This document shows, piece after piece, positions 29,450 through 37,661 of a stretch of DNA of 64,000 bases (its first letter is position 1; the number at the start of each line of letters is the position of its first letter). Source of the stretch: Paeniglutamicibacter antarcticus (GTDB lineage Bacteria; Actinomycetota; Actinomycetes; Actinomycetales; Micrococcaceae); the NCBI RefSeq assembly GCF_900010755.1, contig NZ_CZJT01000097.1:1-64000 (forward strand), written 5' to 3'. The notes under the pieces are model-generated. The model made no database searches. It saw only the letters and a list, made by a program, of their open reading frames with translations, and was not told the DNA's origin. The position numbers and the translations under genes were made by a program.

Positions 29450-29785
29450 ATGGAGAAGCTCTTGGTGGTGCAGGTGCGCCGCAGCGGTGGCGTCGCAGGG
29501 ATTCCCCGCACCGGACACCGTGAATTCAATACCCAGGTTCCGCCCATTGACGACGGACCTTGGCTGCGCGTGGCCTTCGGCGCGCTCGAACAACTGCGCG
29601 GATTACAGGAAGCACCCGGGAATTCGTTGGTCCGGGATACCTTCACCTGGTTCTTCTCCTTCAACGGGGAAGAACACCTGGTTCCAGACGCCCAACTGAC
29701 GGGCCCAGCCAGGGAATTGGCCGAACACCTGATTGGTCCGCCCCGCCGCCGGGGCAGCGAAAGGGCGGACCTTGGCGATAAATGA
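29450..29785 (+). CDS. Emfourin-like inhibitor of the M4 protease
   Basis: 111 residues. The N-terminus VVQVRRSGGVAGIPRTGHR and the C-terminus VPDAQLTGPARELAEHLI match what is known of emfourin (M4in), the small protein inhibitor encoded next to protealysin genes. It has no signal peptide and no cysteine-rich core. Placed 21 bases behind the M4 gene with a GGAAGG ribosome site, it is almost certainly co-transcribed, so protease and inhibitor would be made together. Binding of this particular protease is inferred, not shown. Confidence 0.8.
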   Translation: MEKLLVVQVRRSGGVAGIPRTGHREFNTQVPPIDDGPWLRVAFGALEQLRGLQEAPGNSLVRDTFTWFFSFNGEEHLVPDAQLTGPARELAEHLIGPPRRRGSERADLGDK

Positions 29786-29791
29786 GAATAT
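29786..29791 (+). promoter_or_regulatory. Possible -10 box of pgm
   Basis: GAATAT preceded by TGA (an extended -10 form), six bases before the pgm ATG, directly after the emfourin stop. A weaker case than the other leaderless sites. Confidence 0.3.
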
Positions 29792-29797
29792 TGGATC

Positions 29798-31435
29798 ATG
29801 TCTCACCCTCGAGCCGGCACCCCGGCAACACCAGATGACCTGATTGACCTCTCGGCGGTTCGCGACGCCTACTTCTCCATCCACCCTGATGTGGAGAACC
29901 CCGCCCAGAAGGTTGCCTTCGGCACTTCCGGGCACCGCGGATCCTCACTGAACGGTTCCTTCAACGAGGACCACATTGCGGCTATCACCCAGGCCATCGT
30001 CGAGTACCGGGCCGGCCAGCAGATCACCGGGCCGATCTTTGTCGGGAAAGACACCCACGCCCTCTCGGACCCCGCCCAGGACACGGTGCTGGAGGTGTTG
30101 GCCGGAAACGGCGTGGCGATCCTTGCCGATGCGCGCAACGGTTGGACCCCCACCCCGGCACTCAGCCACGCAATCCTCACGCACAACGCAAACCCGGCGG
30201 CTGCACGCGCTGACGGCATCATCATCACCCCGTCACACAACCCGCCAGCCGACGGCGGCCTGAAGTACAACCCTCCGCACGGCGGCCCGGCAGACACCGA
30301 CGCGACCTCGTGGATCGCCGGACGTGCCAATGAGCTGCTGGCCAACGGACTGCGCGGGGTCAAGCGCACCTCGCTGGGTACCGCCCGGCTGACCGGCAAG
30401 ATCGGTGCCTTCGACTTCATGGCCTCCTACGTCAACGATTTGGGCTCGGTGCTGGATCTGGACGCGATCCGGAACGCCGGCGTGCGTATCGGCGCGGATC
30501 CCATGGGCGGCGCCTCCGTGGATTACTGGGCAGCCATCGCCGAAACCCACAAGCTGGACCTGACAGTGGTGAACCCACACGTCGACCCACGTTTCGCCTT
30601 CATGGCCCTGGACACCGACGGCAAGATCCGCATGGACTGTTCCTCGGCCTCGGCCATGGCTTCACTGATTGCCCAACGCAATTCCTTCGACATCGCCACC
30701 GGCAACGACGCCGATGCTGACCGCCACGGCATTGTCACCCCGGATGCCGGGCTGATGAACCCCAACCATTTCCTGGCAGTGGCCATCGACTACCTGTACT
30801 CCAACCGGACCGGTTGGTCGGCGGACGCCGCGATCGGCAAGACCCTGGTGTCTTCCTCGATGATCGACCGCGTTGCCGCGCAGCTCGGCCGCACCCTGAT
30901 TGAGGTTCCCGTCGGATTCAAGTGGTTCGTTCCCGGCCTGCTTGACGGTTCCGGTGCCTTCGGCGGCGAGGAATCAGCCGGCGCGTCATTCCTGCGCAAG
31001 GACGGCGGCGTATGGACCACCGACAAGGACGGCATCATCATGTCCCTGTTGGCCAGCGAAATCATCGCCACCACGGGCTCCACCCCGTCGCAGCACTACT
31101 CGCGGTTGGTCGAAACCCACGGCTCCCCGAGCTATGCGCGCATCGATGCCCCGGCAACCCGTGAACAGAAGGCCAAGCTCGGCAACCTTTCGGCGGGCGA
31201 CGTTTCGGCAAACGAACTTGCCGGCGAGAAGATCACCGCGCGACTGACCGAGGCCCCCGGCAACGGGGCAAAAATCGGTGGATTGAAGGTCACCACCGAG
31301 AACGCGTGGTTCGCGGCTCGCCCATCAGGCACCGAAGACGTCTACAAGATCTACGCGGAATCTTTCAAGGGCGACGGGCATTTGGCCCTGGTGCAGCAAG
31401 AAGCCAAGAAAATCGTTGATTCCGTGCTCGGATAG
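29798..31435 (+). CDS. pgm: Alpha-D-glucose phosphate-specific phosphoglucomutase
   Basis: 545 residues interconverting glucose 1- and glucose 6-phosphate, linking glycogen, trehalose and cell-wall sugar supply to glycolysis. Signatures are [19 protein letters not shown] at the N-terminus, the phosphoserine loop [14 protein letters not shown] (serine about 147), the metal loop [14 protein letters not shown] and the phosphate-binding [15 protein letters not shown]. No ribosome site is visible. It ends before a clear terminator and faces the aldehyde dehydrogenase gene. Confidence 0.96.
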   Translation: MSHPRAGTPATPDDLIDLSAVRDAYFSIHPDVENPAQKVAFGTSGHRGSSLNGSFNEDHIAAITQAIVEYRAGQQITGPIFVGKDTHALSDPAQDTVLEVLAGNGVAILADARNGWTPTPALSHAILTHNANPAAARADGIIITPSHNPPADGGLKYNPPHGGPADTDATSWIAGRANELLANGLRGVKRTSLGTARLTGKIGAFDFMASYVNDLGSVLDLDAIRNAGVRIGADPMGGASVDYWAAIAETHKLDLTVVNPHVDPRFAFMALDTDGKIRMDCSSASAMASLIAQRNSFDIATGNDADADRHGIVTPDAGLMNPNHFLAVAIDYLYSNRTGWSADAAIGKTLVSSSMIDRVAAQLGRTLIEVPVGFKWFVPGLLDGSGAFGGEESAGASFLRKDGGVWTTDKDGIIMSLLASEIIATTGSTPSQHYSRLVETHGSPSYARIDAPATREQKAKLGNLSAGDVSANELAGEKITARLTEAPGNGAKIGGLKVTTENAWFAARPSGTEDVYKIYAESFKGDGHLALVQQEAKKIVDSVLG

Positions 31436-31449
31436 CACTCAATGAGCCA

Positions 31450-31503
31450 AAGGCGGCCGGCAGGAAACCGAGAACACCGGTATCCCGCCGGCCGCCTTCG
31501 TTT
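31450..31503. terminator. Terminator between pgm and the aldehyde dehydrogenase gene
   Basis: 12-bp perfect arms (31450-31461 and 31487-31498) followed by CGTTTG on the plus strand. It lies between convergent genes and probably serves both. Confidence 0.75.
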
Positions 31504-31525
31504 GAACGCCAGGCATCCAAAAAAT

Positions 31526-32989
31526 CTATAGCAGCCTGTCGATAATCTTGGATTTCGCCCAGGTATAAGGCGGGTAAATTGCCTTGAGCGTATCCACCAC
31601 GGCGGTCTTGACCATGACCGCACGCATTTGCGAGAGCCGCTCAAACCCGTGCCGTCCATGATAAGAACCCATGCCGGAGGCGCCAACACCGCCAAAGGGC
31701 AGCGCAGGCACGGCAAGATGCAGGTTCGGGGCGTTGTGCACGATCGCACCCGCACGCACCTGGTCCCCGAAGGAGGATTGCAGCCGCGGGTTTTCACTGA
31801 ACAGGTAGGCCGCCAACGGGCTGGGGCGCGCGTTGATGAAGCGAACCGCCGCATCGAAACTATCGACCTTGATGATCGGCAGAATTGGCCCGAAAATCTC
31901 TTCCTGCATCAGCGGGGAATCCGGGTCGACGTTGATCATCACGGTTGGTTCGATTTTCAGGGTTGCCTCGTCGTAGCCGCCACCGATCACTATCTCACCA
32001 TGTTCAAGGTAGGAGATGAGCCGGTTGAAGTGTGCCCGGTTGACGATGCGCCCGTAGTCACGGCTCTGCAACGGATTTTTACCGTAGAACCCGGTAATCG
32101 CCTTGGCCAGGTGCTTTTCAAGGGTTTCCGCGGCATTTCCAACGGCCAGCACATAGTCGGGTGCAACACAGGTTTGACCCGCATTCATGAACTTCCCGTA
32201 GGCCAGGCGCCGTGCCACGGCAACGTGCGACCCGTCCATCACCACTGCCGGTGACTTGCCACCCAGCTCCAGGGTGGTGGGGGTGAGGTGTTCGGCGGCG
32301 GCCCGGGCGACAATTTTGCCGACCTTTTCCCCGCCCGTGTAGAAGATGTGGTCAAACTGTTGTTCCAAGAGGATCTTGCTGGTGTTCGCCCCGCCTTGGA
32401 TGACAGCATAGGCACGTCGGTCCAGGAATTGCGGGATCAATTTACCCAACGCCATCGAGGTGGCGGGAGCCAGTTCGGACGGCTTGAGAACCGCCACGTT
32501 TCCGGCAGCGATCGCTGCGACAAGCGGCGCCAGCATCAGCTGCAGTGGGTAGTTCCACGGGCCAATGATCAGCACCACGCCCAAGGGCTGGGGCTCAACC
32601 TTGGCCGAGGCAGGCTGCAAGGCCAGCGGGATCTTGACGGGCTTGGATTCCATCCACTCCGAAAGATGCAACTGCGCGTGATCAATTTCAGCGCGAACCA
32701 TGTCGATTTCGGTCAGTTTCGCTTCAACAGCGCTCTTTCCCAAGTCGTCAGCCAGCGCATCGATAAAGTCCTGCTGATGCGCTTCAAGCATGCGTTCGAG
32801 GGCCTTGAGCTGAGAAGCCCTGAAGCGTCGAGGGTGCGCCAGTCGTGTTGCCACGACATCATGCATCCCGGCGACGGTGTCAACGATCTCAGCCGGGCTC
32901 GCGGCTACCACCCGGGGCAGCTCGAGTTCGTTTAACGCAGTGCTCTCGGAGGGCGCAACCATTTCGGCGTCCGAAGTAAAAATACCCAT
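31526..32989 (-). CDS. Aldehyde dehydrogenase (class 3-like)
   Basis: 487 residues oxidising an aldehyde to the acid with NAD(P). Visible are the cofactor lysine region [14 protein letters not shown], the catalytic glutamate in [15 protein letters not shown] and the nucleophile in [16 protein letters not shown]-terminal [20 protein letters not shown] is typical of the class 3 / coniferyl or fatty aldehyde group. The substrate is unknown. The ATG has a TAGGCT -10 box six bases upstream and no ribosome site. The gene diverges from the thiamine operon. Confidence 0.92.
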   Translation of the reverse strand: MGIFTSDAEMVAPSESTALNELELPRVVAASPAEIVDTVAGMHDVVATRLAHPRRFRASQLKALERMLEAHQQDFIDALADDLGKSAVEAKLTEIDMVRAEIDHAQLHLSEWMESKPVKIPLALQPASAKVEPQPLGVVLIIGPWNYPLQLMLAPLVAAIAAGNVAVLKPSELAPATSMALGKLIPQFLDRRAYAVIQGGANTSKILLEQQFDHIFYTGGEKVGKIVARAAAEHLTPTTLELGGKSPAVVMDGSHVAVARRLAYGKFMNAGQTCVAPDYVLAVGNAAETLEKHLAKAITGFYGKNPLQSRDYGRIVNRAHFNRLISYLEHGEIVIGGGYDEATLKIEPTVMINVDPDSPLMQEEIFGPILPIIKVDSFDAAVRFINARPSPLAAYLFSENPRLQSSFGDQVRAGAIVHNAPNLHLAVPALPFGGVGASGMGSYHGRHGFERLSQMRAVMVKTAVVDTLKAIYPPYTWAKSKIIDRLL

Positions 32990-32995
32990 GTTCCG

Positions 32996-33001
32996 AGCCT
33001 A
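32996..33001 (-). promoter_or_regulatory. -10 box of the aldehyde dehydrogenase gene, leaderless type
   Basis: On the minus strand TAGGCT, then six bases, then the ATG at 32989. Confidence 0.55.
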
Positions 33002-33101
33002 CGGCGCAGTGCCCCGCTACCCAAGGATGCCGCGCCATGGGTTCGTTGGATGATGACACGCTTCAAGGAAAACCTGTTGCCGGACTGGCAGGGGCAAAGG
33101 G

Positions 33102-33107
33102 TAGGCT
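33102..33107 (+). promoter_or_regulatory. Probable -10 box of the thiamine operon
   Basis: TAGGCT lies about 14 bases before the riboswitch aptamer, so transcription would start near 33114, just before it. A TTGCCG 19 bases further upstream is a poor -35. Confidence 0.4.
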
Positions 33108-33120
33108 CGCATATAGCGGC

Positions 33121-33194
33121 ACGGGGTGTTGGCATGTTGAAGCCAACTGAGATTAGACCCGTTGCACCTGATCTAGTTCGTACTAGCGGAGGGA
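33121..33194 (+). promoter_or_regulatory. TPP riboswitch (THI element)
   Basis: The aptamer core is clear: ACGGGGTG (33121-33128), a stem TTGGC...GCCAA leading to CTGAGA (33147-33152), ACCCG, then ACCTGATCTAG (33166-33176), a CTAGT-TCGT-ACTAG hairpin and the closing GGAGGGA (33188-33194). Thiamine pyrophosphate binding would reduce expression of the thi genes. The closing GGAGGG is also the only ribosome site for the thiM ATG at 33203, so control is probably at translation initiation. No terminator lies between the aptamer and the gene. Confidence 0.95.
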
Positions 33195-33202
33195 TGTTGC
33201 TA

Positions 33203-34024
33203 ATGGATTCCATTGCACCTTCATTTGTTGTCAACCCCAGCGAGTTGGCCGACTGTTTGTCGGCCCTGCGCGCTTCCACTCCCCTGATCCAGTGCATCAC
33301 AAACACTGTGGTCACCAACTTCACGGCCAATGTGTTGCTGGCGGCAGGTGCTTCGCCCGCCATGGCTGACCTGCCGGGAGAGGCCGGTGATTTTGCTGCG
33401 ATTGCTTCGGCAACACTGGTCAACCTGGGCACCCCCTATGCGGAACAGCGCACCGGTGCGTTTGAGGCGGTTTCCGCTGCCAATCGGGCCGGCACCCCAT
33501 GGGTGTTGGACCCGGTGGCCATCGGGGCACTGAAACTACGCACCGAAATGGCCTTCAAGCTACGCGACCTGACGCCCACGGTCATTCGCGGGAACGCCTC
33601 GGAAATCTTGGTCCTTGCGGATTCGGGCACCGGCGGGCGTGGAGTGGACGCGACCGATTCCGTGGGCACCGCGGCCTCCCACGCCAGGAACCTGGCCTTG
33701 AAAAGCGGTGCCGTCATTGCGGTTTCCGGTCCGCAGGATCTTGTCACCGACGGAACCCGCAGTGTGTTGGTACACGGAGGCAGTGAGCTCCTGACTCAAG
33801 TCACGGGCGGCGGGTGCGCGCTCGGCGCCATCTGCGCTGCGTTCATTGCGGTTCACGACGACGCGTTTATCGCGACAGTTGCCGCCCACGCCTTCTATTC
33901 GGCTGCCGCCGAACGGGCCGCCGGCATCAGCAACGGTCCGGGTTCCTTTGCCGTGAATTTCATTGATGCGCTTCACCAGATCGATGCCCAAGAACTTAAA
34001 AACAAGGCTGTGCTTTCCTCATGA
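33203..34024 (+). CDS. thiM: Hydroxyethylthiazole kinase
   Basis: Salvages the thiazole half of thiamine by phosphorylation. 273 residues: [19 protein letters not shown] at the N-terminus is the family signature, followed by [34 protein letters not shown] and [13 protein letters not shown]. The C-terminal ATP site is [17 protein letters not shown] with the conserved cysteine. The ATG at 33203 is fixed by the riboswitch and its GGAGGG. The stop overlaps the thiE start (ATGA). Confidence 0.95.
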   Translation: MDSIAPSFVVNPSELADCLSALRASTPLIQCITNTVVTNFTANVLLAAGASPAMADLPGEAGDFAAIASATLVNLGTPYAEQRTGAFEAVSAANRAGTPWVLDPVAIGALKLRTEMAFKLRDLTPTVIRGNASEILVLADSGTGGRGVDATDSVGTAASHARNLALKSGAVIAVSGPQDLVTDGTRSVLVHGGSELLTQVTGGGCALGAICAAFIAVHDDAFIATVAAHAFYSAAAERAAGISNGPGSFAVNFIDALHQIDAQELKNKAVLSS

Positions 34025-34680
34025 GAGACCTGAGTATCTATCTGGTTGCCGACTCATCTTCCACCGCGGGGCAACCCCTGGACGAGGTTGTCGGTGCCGC
34101 CGTGGCCGGCGGAGTCACGATGATCCAGCTGCGCTGCAAAGACATGCCCGCAAGGGAATTTGTTGAAATAGTCCTAAAATCCGCTGTTCACACGGCTGGA
34201 TATGCAGATTTGCTGATCAACGACCGCGTCGATGTCTTCCTGGCGGCCCGTGCCGCCGGGGCAAGCGTGCAGGGCGTCCACATCGGTCAATCCGACATTC
34301 CCGCCAATCTGGTGCGGACCATCATCGGGCCGGACGCGGTGCTCGGACTCAGCGCCGCATCCGATGCGGAGATCGAGGCGGCAAACATGCTCAATGCTGC
34401 ATACCCCGGGACCATCGACTACCTGGGGGTCGGCGCCGTACACGCAACCCCCACCAAGAAAGACCATCCCACACCGCTGGGGTACGCGGGGCTGGCCAGG
34501 GCCGTCGCGCAGAGTTCGATGCCCTGCGTTGCCATCGGCGGCATCGGCCTGGATGACGTTCCGGGAGTCGCGGCAAGCGGTGCGGCAGGCATGGCTGTGG
34601 TCCGCGCCATCTGCGCGGACCAAGACCCCAGGTCGGCAAGCATTCGGCTGCGCGCGGCCTGGGAAGGGGAAACCCGATGA
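34021..34680 (+). CDS. thiE: Thiamine phosphate synthase
   Basis: Couples HMP pyrophosphate with thiazole phosphate to give thiamine phosphate. 219 residues, a TIM barrel with [59 protein letters not shown] and the final [13 protein letters not shown]. The usual GPIFPT appears here as GAVHAT. It overlaps thiM and thiD by four bases each, so the three are translated as a unit. Confidence 0.95.
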   Translation: MRDLSIYLVADSSSTAGQPLDEVVGAAVAGGVTMIQLRCKDMPAREFVEIVLKSAVHTAGYADLLINDRVDVFLAARAAGASVQGVHIGQSDIPANLVRTIIGPDAVLGLSAASDAEIEAANMLNAAYPGTIDYLGVGAVHATPTKKDHPTPLGYAGLARAVAQSSMPCVAIGGIGLDDVPGVAASGAAGMAVVRAICADQDPRSASIRLRAAWEGETR

Positions 34681-36155
34681 GCAAGAACATCAAGAACATC
34701 CTGTCCATCGCAGGATCCGATCCCTCCGGTGGCGCCGGCATCCAAGCCGACCTGAAATCGATTTCCGCCTGTGGCGGCTACGGCATGGCGGCCATCAGCG
34801 CATTGACCGCCCAAAACACCCACGGGGTCACGGCGGTTCATGTACCGCCGCCGGCATTCCTCGTTGAACAATTGGTTGCCATTTCCGAAGATATCGACAT
34901 CGATGCCATCAAGATCGGCATGCTGGCCAATGCCGAGACCATCGACGCTCTGGGCGGTTGGCTGGCCAAGATCCGCCGCTCCGCGACGGTGCCCGTGGTG
35001 CTGGATCCGGTCATGGTCGCCACCAGCGGTGACCGTTTGCTAGATACGGCTGCGGAAGATGCCCTGCACCGGCTCATGGAACACACCGATGTGTTGACCC
35101 CGAACATTCACGAACTCGCGGTACTCGCCCGTACGGAGGTGGCAACCAGCTGGGATCAGGTCATTGAACAGGCACGCAGTGTTGCCCTCACCCATTCGGT
35201 GTTGGTGCTGGCCAAGGGCGGCCATCTTGACGGACCGCATTGCCCGGACGCACTCATCGATGCCACCGGGGTGCTGCACGAAATCTCTTCCCCCCGACTG
35301 CACACCAAAAACACCCACGGGACCGGTTGTTCCCTCTCGTCGGCGCTGGCCACGTTTTATGCGCGGACCGGCGACTGGGTCCAATCGCTCACCGCCGCCA
35401 AAGGTTGGTTGACCACGGCGATCGCCGGGGCCGACGAACTGCGGGTAGGTACCGGGCATGGACCCATCAACCACTTTGGCGCCCTGTGGACCGGGAACCC
35501 GGCACCGGCCGGGGACTCCATGGCCCGGTGGTGGGACGCCATCGAATCAATACGGGAATCCATCGACGGCCTCGGCTTCATCCGCGGACTCAAGGACGGG
35601 TCACTGGCACGCGGGGACTTCGAGGACTACCTGGGACAGGACGCCCTGTACCTGCGCACCTACGCGCAGGTCATGTCCCGTGCCTCCGCCTTGGCTCCGT
35701 CCGCCGAGGGGCAACGCTTCTGGGCGGCAAGCGCCAGCGGATGCCTCGAGGGCGAGCTCGAATTGCACCGCGGGCGCCTGGATGACTGGGTGCCAGAGCC
35801 CAGCAACACCACCACCGCCTACTTGAACCACCTGGTGGCCTGTTCAAACAACTACCCGGTGCTGGTTGCCGCATTGCTCCCGTGTTTCTGGATCTACCAG
35901 GACGTCGGATCCAGGCTTGCCGCTGCCAACCACGACGCCCATCCGTACACCGACTGGCTGGCCACCTATTCCTCCCCCGAGTTCGACCAGTCGACCGCGC
36001 AGGCCATCGACATGGCCCGGGCGCTTTTCGACGCGGCCGACGGGCACACGCGGGCCAACATGTGGAGGGCATTCGAGGCATCGAGCCTTCATGAGTTGTA
36101 TTTCTTTGCGCAGACATCCGCAGAGCGGCAAAGTGTTGTTCCGGCCGGCTCGTGA
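34677..36155 (+). CDS. thiD: HMP/HMP-P kinase fused to TenA thiaminase II
   Basis: 492 residues in two domains. Residues 1 to ~265 are ThiD: SIAGSDPSGGAGIQADLKSI, the LDPVMVATSGDRLL site and THGTGCSLSSALATF with the catalytic cysteine. Residues ~285-490 are TenA: FEDYLGQDALYLRTYAQ, AALLPCFWIYQDVGSRL with the thiaminase cysteine, and SLHELYFF with the terminal glutamate. The fusion would salvage HMP from base-degraded thiamine and phosphorylate it twice in one protein. Yeast THI20-type proteins and some actinobacteria share this design. It is followed by a hairpin. Confidence 0.94.
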   Translation: MSKNIKNILSIAGSDPSGGAGIQADLKSISACGGYGMAAISALTAQNTHGVTAVHVPPPAFLVEQLVAISEDIDIDAIKIGMLANAETIDALGGWLAKIRRSATVPVVLDPVMVATSGDRLLDTAAEDALHRLMEHTDVLTPNIHELAVLARTEVATSWDQVIEQARSVALTHSVLVLAKGGHLDGPHCPDALIDATGVLHEISSPRLHTKNTHGTGCSLSSALATFYARTGDWVQSLTAAKGWLTTAIAGADELRVGTGHGPINHFGALWTGNPAPAGDSMARWWDAIESIRESIDGLGFIRGLKDGSLARGDFEDYLGQDALYLRTYAQVMSRASALAPSAEGQRFWAASASGCLEGELELHRGRLDDWVPEPSNTTTAYLNHLVACSNNYPVLVAALLPCFWIYQDVGSRLAAANHDAHPYTDWLATYSSPEFDQSTAQAIDMARALFDAADGHTRANMWRAFEASSLHELYFFAQTSAERQSVVPAGS

Positions 36156-36161
36156 GTAAAA

Positions 36162-36210
36162 TGCCAAACGGGTTTCCATGTGTTTCGTTCCACATGAGAC
36201 CCGTTTGGCA
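36162..36210 (+). terminator. Hairpin after the thiamine operon
   Basis: TGCCAAACGGGT (36162-36173) pairs with ACCCGTTTGGCA (36199-36210), and an inner CATGTG/CACATG extends the stem past a small bulge. It lies 6 bases after the thiD-tenA stop. There is no T run after it, so read-through into the permease is possible. Confidence 0.6.
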
Positions 36211-36246
36211 CCACTCATCTTGAACTCTCGCGCCCGGAAGGCACCC

Positions 36247-37569
36247 ATGAGCAACCGATTCGGCATTGGCTGGAAATTGCACGGCAACGGCAAGACCATT
36301 TCCCCCGGGACGGTAGTGGCGCCCGATGAGCGCTTGCACTGGCCGCAGACCATCTCCATCGGTGTCCAGCACGTCATGGCAATGTTCGGCTCCACGGTCC
36401 TGGTTCCGGCCATTACGGGCTTCCCGGCAACCACCACCCTGTTCTTCTCGGGTGTCGGCACCATCTTGTTCCTCATCGTCACCGCAGGCCGGGTGCCGAG
36501 CTACCTTGGATCCTCGTTTGCCTTCATTGCCCCGGTCATGGCGGCCATGAACTCCGAACACGGGATGGCCGGCGCACTGGGTGGCATCATCGTTTCCGGT
36601 GCGGCGCTCTTTGTTGTCGGTTTGATCGTGCAGAAGTCCGGCACCAGTTGGATCCACGCACTCATGCCTCCGGTGGTCATGGGCACCATCGTTGCGCTGA
36701 TCGGCTTGAACCTAGCCTCGGCGACCTTGGAGCCCATGAAGGAATTCCCGCTGACCACCTTCGCCACGGTGATCGCCATCGCCGTCTCCGCGGTGTTGTT
36801 CAAGGGCCTGCTGGGCCGCCTGTCCATCCTGGTTGGCCTGGTCATCGGCTACCTGGTCGCTCTGGCGCAGGACCAAGTCAATTTCCAGCCGGTTCAGGAT
36901 GCCTCCTGGTTGGGGCTACCTGCTTTCAGCACGCCGACCTTCCATGCAAGTACGTTGCTGGTCTTCCTGCCCGTCGTTTTCGTGTTGATCGCCGAGAACA
37001 TCGGACACGTGAAGACCGTGGCCCTGATGACCGGCAAGGATCTCGACGACGTGAACGGCCGTGCCCTGATGGCCGATGGCGCCGCGACCATGCTCGCCGG
37101 CTTCGGCGGCGGCTCGGGCACCACCACCTATGCCGAGAACATCGGCGTCATGGCGTCGTCCCGTGTGTACTCAACGGCTGCTTACTGGGTTGCCGGTTTC
37201 GTGGCCATCGCACTGGCGTTCTTCCCCAAGTTCGGCGCAGTCATCAACACCATTCCCGCTGGTGTTTCCGGCGGTGCCGGCATCGTCCTGTACGGCATGA
37301 TCGGCGTCATTGGTGCACGTCTTTGGGTGCAGAACAAGGTTGATTTCTCCAATCCCATCAACCTGATGACCGCCGGCACCGGCCTGATCATTGCCATTGC
37401 CATCACCGAAAACCTGACCTTTGGCACGCTGCAGCTCGGTGGCATCGCCATGGGCACCATTGCCACCCTGGTGATCTTCCACCTGATGCGCGCCATCGCC
37501 CAGGCCCGCGGCACCGTACCAACAGACGTAGAGGAAATCGGCGGGGCCACCCACTCCAAGATCGGCTAA
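36247..37569 (+). CDS. Uracil/xanthine permease (NCS2 family)
   Basis: 440 residues, about 12-14 membrane helices. TISIGVQHVMAMFGSTVLVP opens helix 1 as in UraA. VPSYLGSSFAFIAPVMAA, the substrate-site glutamate in VLIAENIGHVKTVALM, and GSGTTTYAENIGVMA are all family signatures. It imports a nucleobase, most likely uracil by similarity, by proton symport. It follows the thiamine operon; there is no evidence of a purine riboswitch in its 91-base leader. Confidence 0.88.
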   Translation: MSNRFGIGWKLHGNGKTISPGTVVAPDERLHWPQTISIGVQHVMAMFGSTVLVPAITGFPATTTLFFSGVGTILFLIVTAGRVPSYLGSSFAFIAPVMAAMNSEHGMAGALGGIIVSGAALFVVGLIVQKSGTSWIHALMPPVVMGTIVALIGLNLASATLEPMKEFPLTTFATVIAIAVSAVLFKGLLGRLSILVGLVIGYLVALAQDQVNFQPVQDASWLGLPAFSTPTFHASTLLVFLPVVFVLIAENIGHVKTVALMTGKDLDDVNGRALMADGAATMLAGFGGGSGTTTYAENIGVMASSRVYSTAAYWVAGFVAIALAFFPKFGAVINTIPAGVSGGAGIVLYGMIGVIGARLWVQNKVDFSNPINLMTAGTGLIIAIAITENLTFGTLQLGGIAMGTIATLVIFHLMRAIAQARGTVPTDVEEIGGATHSKIG

Positions 37570-37595
37570 TCCCTTCCAGCCCCGACACTCACTGC

Positions 37596-37642
37596 GAAGC
37601 CCGTGCACAGGTCCCAGGGACCACTGCACGGGCTTCACTTTT
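37596..37642 (+). terminator. Terminator after the nucleobase permease
   Basis: 12-bp arms GAAGCCCGTGCA and TGCACGGGCTTC (37596-37607, 37625-37636), with an inner GGTCCC/GGGACC stem, then ACTTTT. It lies between convergent genes. Confidence 0.85.
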
Positions 37643-37661
37643 GGGCCGGACCCAGCCGGGT

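Noticed and set aside
36156..36246. A purine-type riboswitch before the nucleobase permease
   Set aside because: The only structure is a long hairpin beginning 6 bases after the thiamine operon stop; the conserved purine aptamer loops are absent.
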